From NCBI GenBank assembly GCA_016928695.1, contig JAFGKF010000038.1:1-35133 (forward strand): a stretch of 35,133 bases of DNA. The letters run 5' to 3'. Position numbers and translations under genes: made by a program. The notes under the pieces are model-generated. The model worked only from the letters and a program-made list of their open reading frames with translations. It was not told the origin of the DNA and did not search any database. The stretch is from Candidatus Sumerlaeota bacterium. GTDB taxonomy: Bacteria; Sumerlaeota; Sumerlaeia; JABWBI01. Positions 6,552-17,400 of this stretch are shown in pieces; positions within the stretch are counted from its first letter, which is position 1; every line of letters starts with the position of its first letter.

Positions 6552-9038
6552 ATGAGACTCTCGCACGCCGCTCTCACGATCGCTCTGGGGATGATCGTCC
6601 TCTCGTGCATCACCGAGCCGACTCCCACCACGCGGACCGTCCCTGAGGTTCTGCCCGGGCGCATCGATGACGACACGGTGCTCCTGCCCAACCAGTGGTC
6701 GCTCCGGCCCGCGGGCCAGATGTTCGAGGTGGGCAACTTCCCCGCCAACATGGAGCTCTCGCCCGATGGGAACTGGCTCGCCGTGCTCCACAGCGGGCAG
6801 GGGCAGCACGAGGTCTCGATCGTCGACCTGATGGGCCGGCGCCCCCGCGTCGCCTCGCGCGTGCCCGTGACCAACTTCCAGGGCATCGCCTGGTCGCTCG
6901 ACGGAGAGCGCCTCTTCGTCAGCGGCGGCGAGGACAACGTCGTCCACATCTACTCCCACCGGGGAGGCCTGCTGGGCGATCACCATGAGATCACAGTCGC
7001 GGAGGGCGACGATCCCATGGTGGGCGATGTCGTGGTCACACCGGATGCCGAGACCCTCTTTGTGGCCCTGTGCATCGCCGATCGCGTGCTCGCGGTCGAT
7101 CTGGAGTCCGAGGAGGTCAACGAGATCGCCGCCTGGGAGGGCGACGTCTACCCCCACTCGCTCCTTCTGGAGCCCAACGGCGAGGGGCTGTGGGTCAGCC
7201 TCTGGGCCGAGAGCGCAATCGAGCGGATCGACCTGACCGATCCCGGCGCCGCGCGTGAGCAGGTCGCGGTCGGCAGCCATCCCAATGAGATGGCTCTGAC
7301 CGACGACGGCGCGCGCCTCTTCGTCGCCTGCGCGAACGACAACACCGTGCACGTGGTCGACACCGCATCCCAGCGCGTCACCGAGGTGCTCAACACCGCG
7401 CTCCACCCCAACTCGCCGGAGGGCTCGACTCCCAACAGCCTCGCGATCTCGCCCGACGGCGAGACGCTCTTTGTCGCCAACGCCGACAACAACGACGTCG
7501 CAGTCTTCGACATCGAGGAGCCGGGGCACACCCGCGGCGAGGGCTTCATCCCAGTCGGCTGGTACCCCACGAGCGTTCGTCTGAGCGCGGACGGCGCAAC
7601 TCTCTACGTGGCCAATGGCAAGGGCGACCAGGGCTTCGCCAATCCCCAGGGGCCGAATCCCTACCACCCGTCCCTCACCACAGTGCAGTACATCGCGCGC
7701 CTCCACCCCGGCACCATCACGCATCTCGAGGTCCCCGACGAGGAGGCGCTGCGCTCGCTGACGGAGGATGCGTACGACTGCTCGCCCTATCGCGCGGACC
7801 TGACGCCGGTCGTCGCCCCCGAGGGCCCGAATCCCATTCCCCGGCGCGTGGGCGATCCCTCGCCGATCACCCACGTCATCTACATCGTCAAGGAGAACCG
7901 CACCTACGATCAGGTGCTGGGCGACATGCCCGAGGGCAACGGCGATCCCGCGCTCTGCATCTTCCCGGAGCGCGTCTCGCCCAACCACCACGCCCTCGCG
8001 CGTGAGTTCGTGCTCTACGACAACTTCTATGTCGAGAGCGAGGTCTCCGCCGACGGACACGAGTGGTCGATGGCGGCCTATGCCACCGACTTCGTCGAGC
8101 GCACCTGGCCGATCAACTACGGCGGGCGGGGATTCTTCTATCCCGCGGAGGGTGGCCACGAGATCGCCAGGCCCGACAGCGGATACATCTGGGACCGCTG
8201 CCGCGAGGCCGGGGTCTCGTACCGCTCGTACGGTGAGTTCATCGACAACGGTGAGACACCCGACGACCCGGGCACCGCGACGATGGAGAGTCTGGAGGGG
8301 CACTTCGATCCCCACTACCGCGGCTACGACCTCGAGTATCGCGACGTCGACCGCGCGGCGCGCTTTCTCGAGGAACTCGAGCGCTTCGAGGCCGAGGGCG
8401 AGATGCCGCGCTTCATCGTCCTGCGCCTCCCCAACGACCACACGTCGGGCACGCGGGAGGGTCGGCCCACACCCACGGCCTACGTGGGCGACAACGACCT
8501 GGCGCTGGGGCAGATCATCGAGGCCCTGAGCCACTCCTCCTTCTGGCCAGGCCTCGCCATCTTCGTCGTCGAGGACGATGCCCAGAACGGCCCCGACCAC
8601 GTCGACGCGCACCGGACAGTGGCGCTCGTCGCCAGCCCCTGGGCACGGCGCGGCCTCGTGGACTCGCACATGTACTCGACCGCCTCGATGCTCCGCACGA
8701 TGGAGCTGATCCTCGGCCTCGAGCCCATGAGCCAGTTCGACGCCGGAGCGCGCCCCATGTTCGCCTCCTTCACCATGGAGCCCGACATGACCCCCTACGT
8801 CTGCCGCCCCGCGCAGGTCGATCTCGATGAGGTCAACACCCCCGACGCCTGGGGCGCGGAGATCTCCGCCGGTCTCTACCTCGAGGAGGAGGACTCGACC
8901 GACGATATTCTCCTCAACGAGATCGTCTGGCGCAGCGTGCGCGGCGCCGACTCGCCCATGCCGCCCCCCGTGCGCGCGGCGTTTCTCCGGCCGGTGGATG
9001 ACGATGACGAGGGCGAGCGCGGGAAAGACGAGATCTAG
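6552..9038 (+). CDS. YncE-like beta-propeller lipoprotein with C-terminal phosphoesterase domain
   Basis: SD ggaggt, signal 'LIALGMIVLSC'-type lipobox, repeated 'LAISPDGETLFVANADNNDVAVFDI' blades, then 'ITHVIYIVKENRTYDQVLGDMPEGNGDP...SPNHHALAREFVLYDNFYVESEVSADGHEW' typical of the phosphoesterase family. Confidence 0.85.
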   Translation: MRLSHAALTIALGMIVLSCITEPTPTTRTVPEVLPGRIDDDTVLLPNQWSLRPAGQMFEVGNFPANMELSPDGNWLAVLHSGQGQHEVSIVDLMGRRPRVASRVPVTNFQGIAWSLDGERLFVSGGEDNVVHIYSHRGGLLGDHHEITVAEGDDPMVGDVVVTPDAETLFVALCIADRVLAVDLESEEVNEIAAWEGDVYPHSLLLEPNGEGLWVSLWAESAIERIDLTDPGAAREQVAVGSHPNEMALTDDGARLFVACANDNTVHVVDTASQRVTEVLNTALHPNSPEGSTPNSLAISPDGETLFVANADNNDVAVFDIEEPGHTRGEGFIPVGWYPTSVRLSADGATLYVANGKGDQGFANPQGPNPYHPSLTTVQYIARLHPGTITHLEVPDEEALRSLTEDAYDCSPYRADLTPVVAPEGPNPIPRRVGDPSPITHVIYIVKENRTYDQVLGDMPEGNGDPALCIFPERVSPNHHALAREFVLYDNFYVESEVSADGHEWSMAAYATDFVERTWPINYGGRGFFYPAEGGHEIARPDSGYIWDRCREAGVSYRSYGEFIDNGETPDDPGTATMESLEGHFDPHYRGYDLEYRDVDRAARFLEELERFEAEGEMPRFIVLRLPNDHTSGTREGRPTPTAYVGDNDLALGQIIEALSHSSFWPGLAIFVVEDDAQNGPDHVDAHRTVALVASPWARRGLVDSHMYSTASMLRTMELILGLEPMSQFDAGARPMFASFTMEPDMTPYVCRPAQVDLDEVNTPDAWGAEISAGLYLEEEDSTDDILLNEIVWRSVRGADSPMPPPVRAAFLRPVDDDDEGERGKDEI

Positions 9039-10195
9039 CCGAGCGCTCTGAGCAGCGCCCTTCCAATCGCCTCCGCCAGCAGCGGTGGGACGGCATTGCC
9101 CGTCTGCACGCGGCCCTGAACGGTCCCGCCCTCGATGAAACAGGTGTCGGGGAAGCTCTGGAGGCGGCAACGCTCGCGCACGGTCAGCCCCCGCGGCTGC
9201 GTCGGATGCCCGAACGAGAACTGCGGGCGAATTCCCCCCGAGACCTGCGTCGGGCTCGGGCGATCGGGGTGGAGGCGAATGCGCTGGCGGAACCGCGGGT
9301 ACATCGGCTCGCCGGGGGCCGTGCGCGCGATCCGCTCGACCGTGGCGCGGGGGTGATGTGGCGCGGTGTGATTGGTCAGACTCCGGGAGCCACGTCTCAT
9401 GCATCGCTGGTGATGGCTGAAGGGTTTTTCCGCGTATTCCTCGGCGCTCTGCCCGGGCTCGAGCGGCGGCAGGTCGCCGATGGCCTCCCAGACCGTGACG
9501 AAAGATCGCTGCCCCTCGCCATGGGTGGGCCGAGGCCAGGGGAAGGCGTGACCACTGCGCAGCCCGACGAAGAAGACCCGCCGCCGCTCCTGCGGCACGC
9601 CGAACTCCGCCGCATTGAGCAGTCGCCACTCGACGTGATACCCGCTCTCGGCGATCGCGGCCTCGATCCGCGCGGCAAAGCCGCCCGCGTCGGCCGACCG
9701 CAGCCCCGAGACGTTCTCGAGGATCACAGCGCGGGGTCTCAGGTGCCGCACGACGCGGATGAACTCGTGAAAGAGGAAATTGCGGCGGTCGGCGTCGTGG
9801 CGCTTGCGGTTGCACAGCGAGAAGCCCTGGCACGGCACGCCCGCGGTGACCAGATCCACCGAGCGCCCGTCGAGCGCCTCGTCGATCAGCGCCTCCGGCA
9901 CGCGGCGGATGTCGCCGAGAATCGTCGCGGCGGCCGGATGTGCGCGGGCATACGTCCGCGCCGAGGGAATGTGGTGGTCGAGCCCCAGCGCGGGTGCAAA
10001 GCCCGCCGCGGCGAGCCCCAGCGAGAATCCCCCCGCGCCGCTGAAGAGGTCGACCATCAGCGGTTCATCGCGACGCGGCGCCTCGCGTGGGGAATGGAGC
10101 ACAGGTTCCCCCGTCCAGTTGGTGATGTTCTCCTCGGGGGCGACCCGTGGATCCCACACGTCGAGGGCGGTCTCTCGGCTGGCCATGGCGCTCAT
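9035..10195 (-). CDS. DNA (cytosine-5) methyltransferase
   Basis: 'VDLFSGAGGFSLGLAAAGF' (motif I), 'GVPCQGFS' (motif IV), 'ENVSG' (motif VI), 'QERRRVFFVGLRSG' (motif VIII), C-terminal 'QTGNAVPPLLAEAIG'. Start codon could lie further upstream (10276). Confidence 0.93.
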   Translation of the reverse strand: MSAMASRETALDVWDPRVAPEENITNWTGEPVLHSPREAPRRDEPLMVDLFSGAGGFSLGLAAAGFAPALGLDHHIPSARTYARAHPAAATILGDIRRVPEALIDEALDGRSVDLVTAGVPCQGFSLCNRKRHDADRRNFLFHEFIRVVRHLRPRAVILENVSGLRSADAGGFAARIEAAIAESGYHVEWRLLNAAEFGVPQERRRVFFVGLRSGHAFPWPRPTHGEGQRSFVTVWEAIGDLPPLEPGQSAEEYAEKPFSHHQRCMRRGSRSLTNHTAPHHPRATVERIARTAPGEPMYPRFRQRIRLHPDRPSPTQVSGGIRPQFSFGHPTQPRGLTVRERCRLQSFPDTCFIEGGTVQGRVQTGNAVPPLLAEAIGRALLRALG

Positions 10196-10250
10196 GTCGC
10201 GCCGAGAGTCACTGGTGGCGGCGAGCCCGTCAAGTCCCGTGGTGAGTGGA

Positions 10251-13200
10251 TCACTCTCCCAGCAGCATGAATCCATGGCACTCCACGGTCTGCCAGAGCC
10301 CGGGCTCGCCCAGACCGACGAAGACCCATCTCACCGCATCGGCCAAGACGACGTTCCCCGTCGAGGTCATGTCGTCGATGACGATCCTCGCCTCCGGTCC
10401 CTCAAAGAAACGTGGGCTGCCGAGAGAGTTGAATTGTCCGCCGTTGATCTGCTGATTGACGAGGATCCGCTCCGTGCCCTCGGAGGAGATCACCGTGTAG
10501 GGGGCCTCCGTGGTCCGGTTGGAGCCCTGCGGATACCAGCACTGCGCCTGCCACAGGCCCCTCTGGGGAAGCGTCGCCGACCACTGGGCCTCGGAGGAGG
10601 CGGCGCCGACGGAGGCGAAGCGGTAGTCTGCCCCGTATTTGTCGGAGGAGGAGCTGCCCGTGCTCCAGTCTCCCACGGTGACCTCGAAGCCCGGGTCGGA
10701 GTTGTCGACGATCACCCCACCGATGGTCGCGAGGGTGAACAGCACGGTGTCAGGACCCTGCCCGGTGTTGTCCGCCAGGTCGCGCGAGACAGGGCGCCAG
10801 TGGAGCAGATACGAGGACGGGAGACCACTGACCCGGATCCAGTGACTGGTCGTGTAGGTGGGATCCTCGGGTGTCGTGTGGCCATAGGCTGTTGTCAGCC
10901 CCCAATCCACCTGGGTCGTCGAGAGCTCGTCGGTGACCCAGTGCACGATGGCATCGCGGTCCGAGACGGCGATGACCTCGATGTCGCTGAAGACAGGTGC
11001 GGTGGTGTCCGGGGGCTCGGTGGTGAAGACAAGGTCGACAGAGATCGTCTCATTGCCGAGATAATCCGCCACGCGCAGGCGGGCGTGGTGCTCCGTCTCG
11101 GGATCCAGGCTCGTCAGCGTGATCGTGTCCTCCGCGACATGCGTGGTGGTGGCGGGTGTCGTGCTCCCATAGGCCGCGGTCAGACCCCACTCCACCTCGC
11201 CGGTGGCGGGCTCGTCTGTGACCCAGTGGAGCGTGGCCACCGAGGGGCCAATGTTGATGACCTCGAGGATGAGCAGCGAGGGACCCTCCGTGTCGGGGAC
11301 GGGGGGCGAGAGGAGATAGTCCACCGCCGCCAGCGCCAGCTGGTTTCGCTCGGACTCGGTGACGATGGCCTCGAGAGGCGAGGCGAGAGTCAGGGCCTTG
11401 CCCGGACCACCGGCATAGCCGATTCCTGCGGCGTCGCTCGAGCCCGCCCATGTCAACACAACCTCGCCGCCGAGCCCGGGCGACAGGACGTCGGGCGTCG
11501 TCACGTCGTAGAGGCCGTTGGTGCCGTCGCTGAGGTTGAGGATCAGCCCGGCGAACGGGGTGCCCGCACGCCCGGTCACCTTGCGCACCGACGAGCCGTG
11601 ACTCACGTACCGCATGTGCAGCGTCCCCTCGGCGAAGGCCTCGTCCGCAGCGGAGCCATTGGCGATCAGATCATATCCGACATCAGTGCCGGTCGCGAGC
11701 AGTCGCCCCCCGCCTCCGAGATACGAGGTCAAGAGCGCCTGCTCCGCCGAGGAGAGGGTCTCGTCATCGACGGACTCACGCCCCAGGATCCAGTCGCACA
11801 GCGCATAGTCCCCGAGGAGCACGCCGCCCCCGATCACCGCCTCGTTGGCGCAGGAGTCGATCGGGCGATCGGGCCGCACCGCCGCGAGAGCGCCGATGTG
11901 CTCGAGGACGAAGCGCCGCGGGTTGTTCGGCTCCTGGACTTTTTGGTCCCAGCGGTCGAATCCATTGACGACGAGGAAGGGCTCACCCTCACCGACGTGC
12001 ACGCCCACGACCTCGGTGGGGAAGCTCCGTCCGCCCGCGTTTTCGGCGGCCACACGGAAGAAGAGGATGTCGCCGGCCGAATGCCCGCTCACCACGGTCT
12101 CGGTCACCGGGCCCACATCCTGGCCCAGGTCGAAGGCCATCGCGTCCTGACTGGCGAAGAGGCGATAGGTGTCCGGGGCAGGCCCCCAGCTCGGGGGATT
12201 CCACGAGATGCGGACCTGTCCCCCGCCCAGATTCTCGGCCGCGGGGGCCTCGGGGGGCTCGGGGAGGAAGACGACGGAGTCCCCGGCCACGATCTCCGCG
12301 ATGCTCTCGTAGAAGGCCCGCGCCGCGATCGAACGGAAATCGGGATCAACCAGGTTGAGCAGATCGGGCTCCAGCCGATCGTGGTACGCCAGCTCGGGGA
12401 GCCAGTGGGGAAGATGGTAAGTCGGGTAGAGGAGAACGTCATCGATGCCTCCATCCCTCCATGTCGGATCCCAGCGCTCGCGGATGGTGTTGACGAGATG
12501 ATCGTGCGCGGCCCGCAGTTCCACCTCTTCACTGGGATTCCGGGCAACCATCCACGGAGTCATGGTCCCTGTCTGGGTTCCACTCCCAGTGGCGTCGGCA
12601 TTGGTGTGCAGCTCGAGCTGGAAATCTCCCCCCAGCCACCTGCCCATATTCCACCGGACCTGATAGTCGGCTCCGGTCACATACTCGTCCCAAACCCACT
12701 GCGGTGCTCCATAGGTGAGGGCGTAAGACTTGGCGTATTCCTGCCATCGGGGCAGGCCGCTGACGCCACCGCCCCAGTCCACGTCGCCCATGCCTCCACC
12801 CAGGCGGACGGCGTCGGCCACCACCATGGTTCCGACGTCGTCGGATTCCGTGGTCAGCGTGAGAACCGGCCGGTGATCGCCCGCGGGGAAGACGAACCAG
12901 TCGATCCAAAACCACTGGGAATTGTTGACCGTCTGATTGAGCCGGAGCGAGACGTCGCCCCCCGCCGTGTGGATGATGTAGCGGGCATCGCTCGTGGGAT
13001 TGCCCGTCTGAGGCACCCAGAGGCAGAGCCCATAGCGATCGGTGGCGGGGAAGTCTGCGTACCAGGTCGCCGTCGGGCCGCCTCCGCCGCTCTGAGCCGT
13101 TGCCACCTGGGCGCTGCCCTGCCATGCGCTGGAGTCGATCCACGGTGTCCATGTCCCCGTGCTCTCGAACTCCCCGCTGACAGCCGCGTCATCGATGCGA

Positions 13201-13535
13201 ATCTCATTCAGCTGCTCATCGCGCTCACGCGTGGTCAGGACCGTCGCCCCCGCATTCTGGAAGTACCCGACCAGCCAGCGGTTGATGATCCGTGGAGTGA
13301 TCAGATCCTCGAGCTCCCCGAAACACATGGTGCGCTGCCAGCCCCACCACAGATGCTCCTCGTTCCATGTCCGGCCATGACTGGGGGAGAGGATGATTCG
13401 GTGACCGACGAGTCCCTGCGAGGGCTGTGGCCGCGATTCGAGAATCAGGTCCCCCTCGACTGCCCCCAGCCGGGGAGTGAGGAGAGCCAGAAGGGAGAAC
13501 AATCCGCCGAGGAGGGGGAGCAGACGCCTTTGCAT
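10251..13535 (-). CDS. Secreted N-acetylmuramoyl-L-alanine amidase-like protein with golvesin-type and fibronectin III-like domains
   Basis: N-terminal 'IILSPSHGRTWNEEHLWWGWQR...RIINRWLVGYFQNAGATVLTTRERD' and 'LELHTNAD' are amidase_3-like. Two golvesin/xanthan-lyase-type segments ('ATWYADFPATDRYGLCLWVPQ', 'AQWSATLPQRGLWQAQCWYPQGSNRTTEAPYTV'). Two Fn3-like repeats 'ATLHWVTDEPATGEVEWGLTAAYGSTT' and 'AIVHWVTDELSTTQVDWGLTTAYGHTT'. Confidence 0.7.
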   Translation of the reverse strand: MQRRLLPLLGGLFSLLALLTPRLGAVEGDLILESRPQPSQGLVGHRIILSPSHGRTWNEEHLWWGWQRTMCFGELEDLITPRIINRWLVGYFQNAGATVLTTRERDEQLNEIRIDDAAVSGEFESTGTWTPWIDSSAWQGSAQVATAQSGGGGPTATWYADFPATDRYGLCLWVPQTGNPTSDARYIIHTAGGDVSLRLNQTVNNSQWFWIDWFVFPAGDHRPVLTLTTESDDVGTMVVADAVRLGGGMGDVDWGGGVSGLPRWQEYAKSYALTYGAPQWVWDEYVTGADYQVRWNMGRWLGGDFQLELHTNADATGSGTQTGTMTPWMVARNPSEEVELRAAHDHLVNTIRERWDPTWRDGGIDDVLLYPTYHLPHWLPELAYHDRLEPDLLNLVDPDFRSIAARAFYESIAEIVAGDSVVFLPEPPEAPAAENLGGGQVRISWNPPSWGPAPDTYRLFASQDAMAFDLGQDVGPVTETVVSGHSAGDILFFRVAAENAGGRSFPTEVVGVHVGEGEPFLVVNGFDRWDQKVQEPNNPRRFVLEHIGALAAVRPDRPIDSCANEAVIGGGVLLGDYALCDWILGRESVDDETLSSAEQALLTSYLGGGGRLLATGTDVGYDLIANGSAADEAFAEGTLHMRYVSHGSSVRKVTGRAGTPFAGLILNLSDGTNGLYDVTTPDVLSPGLGGEVVLTWAGSSDAAGIGYAGGPGKALTLASPLEAIVTESERNQLALAAVDYLLSPPVPDTEGPSLLILEVINIGPSVATLHWVTDEPATGEVEWGLTAAYGSTTPATTTHVAEDTITLTSLDPETEHHARLRVADYLGNETISVDLVFTTEPPDTTAPVFSDIEVIAVSDRDAIVHWVTDELSTTQVDWGLTTAYGHTTPEDPTYTTSHWIRVSGLPSSYLLHWRPVSRDLADNTGQGPDTVLFTLATIGGVIVDNSDPGFEVTVGDWSTGSSSSDKYGADYRFASVGAASSEAQWSATLPQRGLWQAQCWYPQGSNRTTEAPYTVISSEGTERILVNQQINGGQFNSLGSPRFFEGPEARIVIDDMTSTGNVVLADAVRWVFVGLGEPGLWQTVECHGFMLLGE

Positions 13536-13715
13536 GAGCCAACCTTCGATGAGAGATGATGACCTCGCCAGAGTGGCGTCCCAAAACGGTTCTGTCTGCA
13601 AGAATTTGGGGACGGGCGCATCGAGGACCATTTTCCCAAAGTGAATCCCCGCGTCCGGAGACGCGGGGAGAGAAAGCGCTGATGCTTGACGGCGCCCTCG
13701 GCGCCGGAGATCGGG

Positions 13716-14333
13716 TCAGATCACCCGGACCAGCCCCGACTGGTTGTCGGTCACATGGCCCGTGCTCATCGAGACGTCGACGCCATAGGAGCCGGGGGGG
13801 AGACTCTCGGGGATCGTGAGCTCGATCCGCGAGCTGTATGTCCCGTTCTCGTACTCGTGGGTCTGGGACTCCTGAGCGATCACCTGCTGGGAGCTGTCGA
13901 CGATGGTCACGTCGATGTCGAAGGGCTGAACGCGGTCGACGGGCCCCACATAGGAGTGGACCACATTGATCTCGACCCGCTCGCCCGCCCGGAGCTGGTC
14001 GGGTGTGACGCGCAGTCGGCGGATGTCGAGAACCTCATCAACGCCGGGCTGCTCATAGACCTCCCGGATATCGGGATTGTTTCTCAGCGTCTCATCCTGG
14101 TCCTCGAGCTTCTCACCCACGATGTAGCCGATCACGCCTCCCGCCAGGGCACCCGCCAGGCCGCCGATGATCGCCGCCTCCGCCGAGTCGTCGATCGCAT
14201 ACCCGACACCCGCGCCGACCAGCGCGCCGGTCAGGGCGCCGAGGCCCGCCGACTGCTCGCTCGTGGCGCAGGCCAGCAGGCCGCCAAAGGCCAGAATCAG
14301 AGTGAGAGTGAGAGCGATGGTCCTCGTTTGCAT
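13716..14333 (-). CDS. Glycine-zipper lipoprotein
   Basis: Lipobox-like 'LILAFGGLLACA'. Glycine zipper 'GLGALTGALVGAGVGYAIDDSAEAAIIGGLAGALAGGVIGYIVG'. Confidence 0.75.
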   Translation of the reverse strand: MQTRTIALTLTLILAFGGLLACATSEQSAGLGALTGALVGAGVGYAIDDSAEAAIIGGLAGALAGGVIGYIVGEKLEDQDETLRNNPDIREVYEQPGVDEVLDIRRLRVTPDQLRAGERVEINVVHSYVGPVDRVQPFDIDVTIVDSSQQVIAQESQTHEYENGTYSSRIELTIPESLPPGSYGVDVSMSTGHVTDNQSGLVRVI

Positions 14334-14451
14334 GGCAGTCATGGCCGTGATCCTCTTCTTCAGGTGTCCATCGGCGGTGGGCATGCGCACCCCACCGCTC
14401 ATCCGATGAGACAACCCTCACCGCACTGAGGTTGCAAGGGCGATTTTGCTG

Positions 14452-17400
14452 TCACTGGGCCCCCAGAGTCAGCCCGAAGGAGAACGTCCCCGACCCCGAG
14501 AGCTCGACCATGTGCGTCAGGGCATGGTTGCGCGGGGAGTTGACCGATCCATCCGTGGCGGCGCCGTTGAGACTGGTGCCGGTGTGCCCCGCGTCGGCAT
14601 AGCCGATCGCCGCACTGCCCCCGCTGGCGTTGGTGAGAGTGAAGACCCCCCCTGCATCCGAGGCGCTCAGATTCGCCTGCCCATTGACGAGCATGTCGAG
14701 CACGTTCGGGCTGAGGCCATTGCGTATATAGAGGGTCGTGATCGCGGGGTCCACGGTGTAGGTCACCTCGAGTGTCGAGGAGCCATCGGCCAGCGTGACG
14801 TCCTTTTGAATCCGTCCATCGCTGGAGGTCAGACGGAAGCCATTGGTGATCGCGGTGACGGTGTGGACGTCGTTGACATACAGATTCGTGTCCGGCCCCG
14901 CGGCCCACCAGTCCTTGAGGCACGAGGTGCGCCCCGCCTCGCCAGAGTCGGCTCCCTCGCGCTCGTCGCTGAAATCGGGATTGGCCAGGGGGCATCCGAT
15001 GACCTGATGGGCGGTGCCCGTGTCGGGGTCCCGCGCAAAGGCGGCGATGAGCCGGCCACCGTCGTTCTCGAGGACGGCGAAGACGCGGCTGTTCGAGAGG
15101 ACAACCTCGGTCTCACCATCGTGGTCCAGATCCGTCTGCTGAGCGTCTGTGGTCTGCCCCGGCGAGGAGACCGCCCACTGCGCGGCGGCCACGGCGATGC
15201 CCACGCGTCGCGCCAGCACGCCGTTGAGCTTCAGTGCCCAGTCGGCGATCTCGTCGTACGTGTTGTCCGGGTTGCCGCTCTCCAGCGGCTCGTCCTCGTC
15301 GTGCCAGGCCGTCTCATAGATCGCGGACGCCCATCCCATCTGCGCGAGCCGGTCGAGATTTCCCGAGCCCAGCCCCGAGAGCGCCGCGCTCAGATCACCA
15401 TAGATGGTCCCGGCGACGCTGACGTGCCCGATCCGGGTGTCGCCCCACGTGCCCAGATCCCGGCGGATGGCGGGATTCCTGTCGTCGAAATCCTCCTCCT
15501 GCCCCGGGGAGCCATAGTACCACGTGTCGTGGTTCCCGTGCGTCGCGTGCATCAGCCAGTCGTAGGTCTGGATCGAGAGCCCCGTGTCCGTGCCGTGGTC
15601 GACGGGCGTCCAGCCGCGCGAGGCGATCTCCTCGAGCGTTGTCATCTCGATCCACTGGTGGTTGGCCAGCCAGCGGACCGTGCGGTTCCAGTTGTCCGGG
15701 TTGTCGTTGCCCGTGCTGAACGAGGTGAACGAGCGCCCCGCGTACGCCTCCCAGTCGTCGAAGGCGAGTACCAGCTGCTCGTCGTCGCTGTCGAGCGCGC
15801 GGTTGATGAAAGCGGTCCGCAGGTCGAAGTTCAGCCCGTCGTCCTGAGGATAGAACTTGTTCCCGTCCGTCTCGTTGTTGATCAGGAAGAGGTTCACGCC
15901 GTTGACGCGGTGGATCCTGTGGCCGTTCGTCTGCGCCTCGCCCAGGCCCCACCACTGCTGGACGTGGCCGTATTGGTCGAGGACCGTGTGGGTGTATCCC
16001 GCCGCCGCGATGTCGGCGAACGTCGAGCCTCGGATCACCCGCTCGGGCACCCACATCACGTGCTGCCCCGGCACGATGGTCTCGCCGTAGATCGCCGCGA
16101 GCATCTCCTCGTTGAGATCGATCGACGTCTGATTCGTCCAGCCCTCGAAGTACGGCATCATGTGCTCGCTGAAGACGCCCGACACCAGCGCCCCCTCCCC
16201 GTTGGCCGCCGAGCCGTCGAGAAACTCCGCGATGCGTGCGTTGAACTCCGGGCCGTCCTGAGGATCCGTGTCCCCGGGGCGATCTGCCCACTGAAGCGAT
16301 GCCGCCAGCGTCGCCGAGACATGGATCGAGGGGGGCGCATGGAAGATCTGGGCGGTGTCCAGCGCGCGGTGATACCCGGTCGGATTGCCGCTCGGCGTCG
16401 TGACGGAGATCGAATAGATCAGATCCTGCAGATTGGCTGAGGTGTTGAGCGACTGGTTGCCGTGCAGGATATAGGCGAAGGGGAGGGGAGTGACCGAGGC
16501 GGTCGAGGGCGTCGCCCCATGGAGAACCCCATCGCCGTACCCGCGGTCGTCATCGACGATCGCGTCGGTCAGGTCGGAGTGATCCGGGATATTTCCCGCG
16601 CCGGTGTGGGTGTGATCGCGCGTTGTGAAGACCTGGAAATTGAGAGGGGAGGAGCCGTCCCACCCCTCGCCGGTCAGCACGCTGCGCGCGATGCCGAACT
16701 CCACCGAGTCGAGATCGGCGCGGAAGCTCGCCCCTCGGAAGAGACTGGGCGAGATCGAGCTGTTCGAGAGAACGGTGAAGCCGCTGTCGTAGATCGTCCA
16801 GGCGTCGGTCTGGTAGAGCGCGACACAAACCTCCCAGAGGGTGTCCGCCTGGCAGTCGGTGTAGTCGGGAAGCCAGACCTGGCCCATGCCGGGCGAGCCG
16901 AGATCGATCGCGACGTAGATGTCGAGTGATCCCTGCTCTGCGTTTTCCGCGAGGTCGCAGAGGTCGACACGGAAAAAGACGCTGTCCCCCGCCGGATCGT
17001 CGCGGTGGTAAAACGCGATGATGTCGCGCGAGCGGTCCTGGCCGTCGCTGAACTCATACACGTCGAAGGGCTCGTCGAGCGCGCGCACGTCATCACTCGT
17101 CCAGTCCTGGAACTGCTCATACCAGTCCTGACCCGCGGTCGTGCCGATCAGGGGGCCGGCGCCGATGGTGATGTCGGGCTGAGACGGCTGCGCGCTGATC
17201 GTCAGCGTGACATCGACGCTCTGCGGCGAGTTGTCCGCATTGCCCGACACGTCGATCCGTGCCCCATACGTGCCCTCAGAGAGCCCGGTCGCGGAGTATT
17301 GCACCGTGATCGTGTCCGCCTCTCCGGTCGAGGAGCCCGAGGGCGGCGAGACGCTCAGCCACGAGGTGCCATCGCCTGTGTCCATCGCCGCGACACTGTA

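Noticed and set aside
6546-9833. 1095-aa minus-strand ORF
   Set aside because: Antisense of the beta-propeller gene and overlapping the methyltransferase in another frame. No recognisable motifs.
9780-13559. 1259-aa plus-strand ORF
   Set aside because: Antisense shadow of the methyltransferase and amidase genes. Composition artefact with no domain signal.
14446-16440. 664-aa plus-strand ORF
   Set aside because: Antisense of the giant GH57 gene. Arg/Val/Asp/Gly-rich with no signature.
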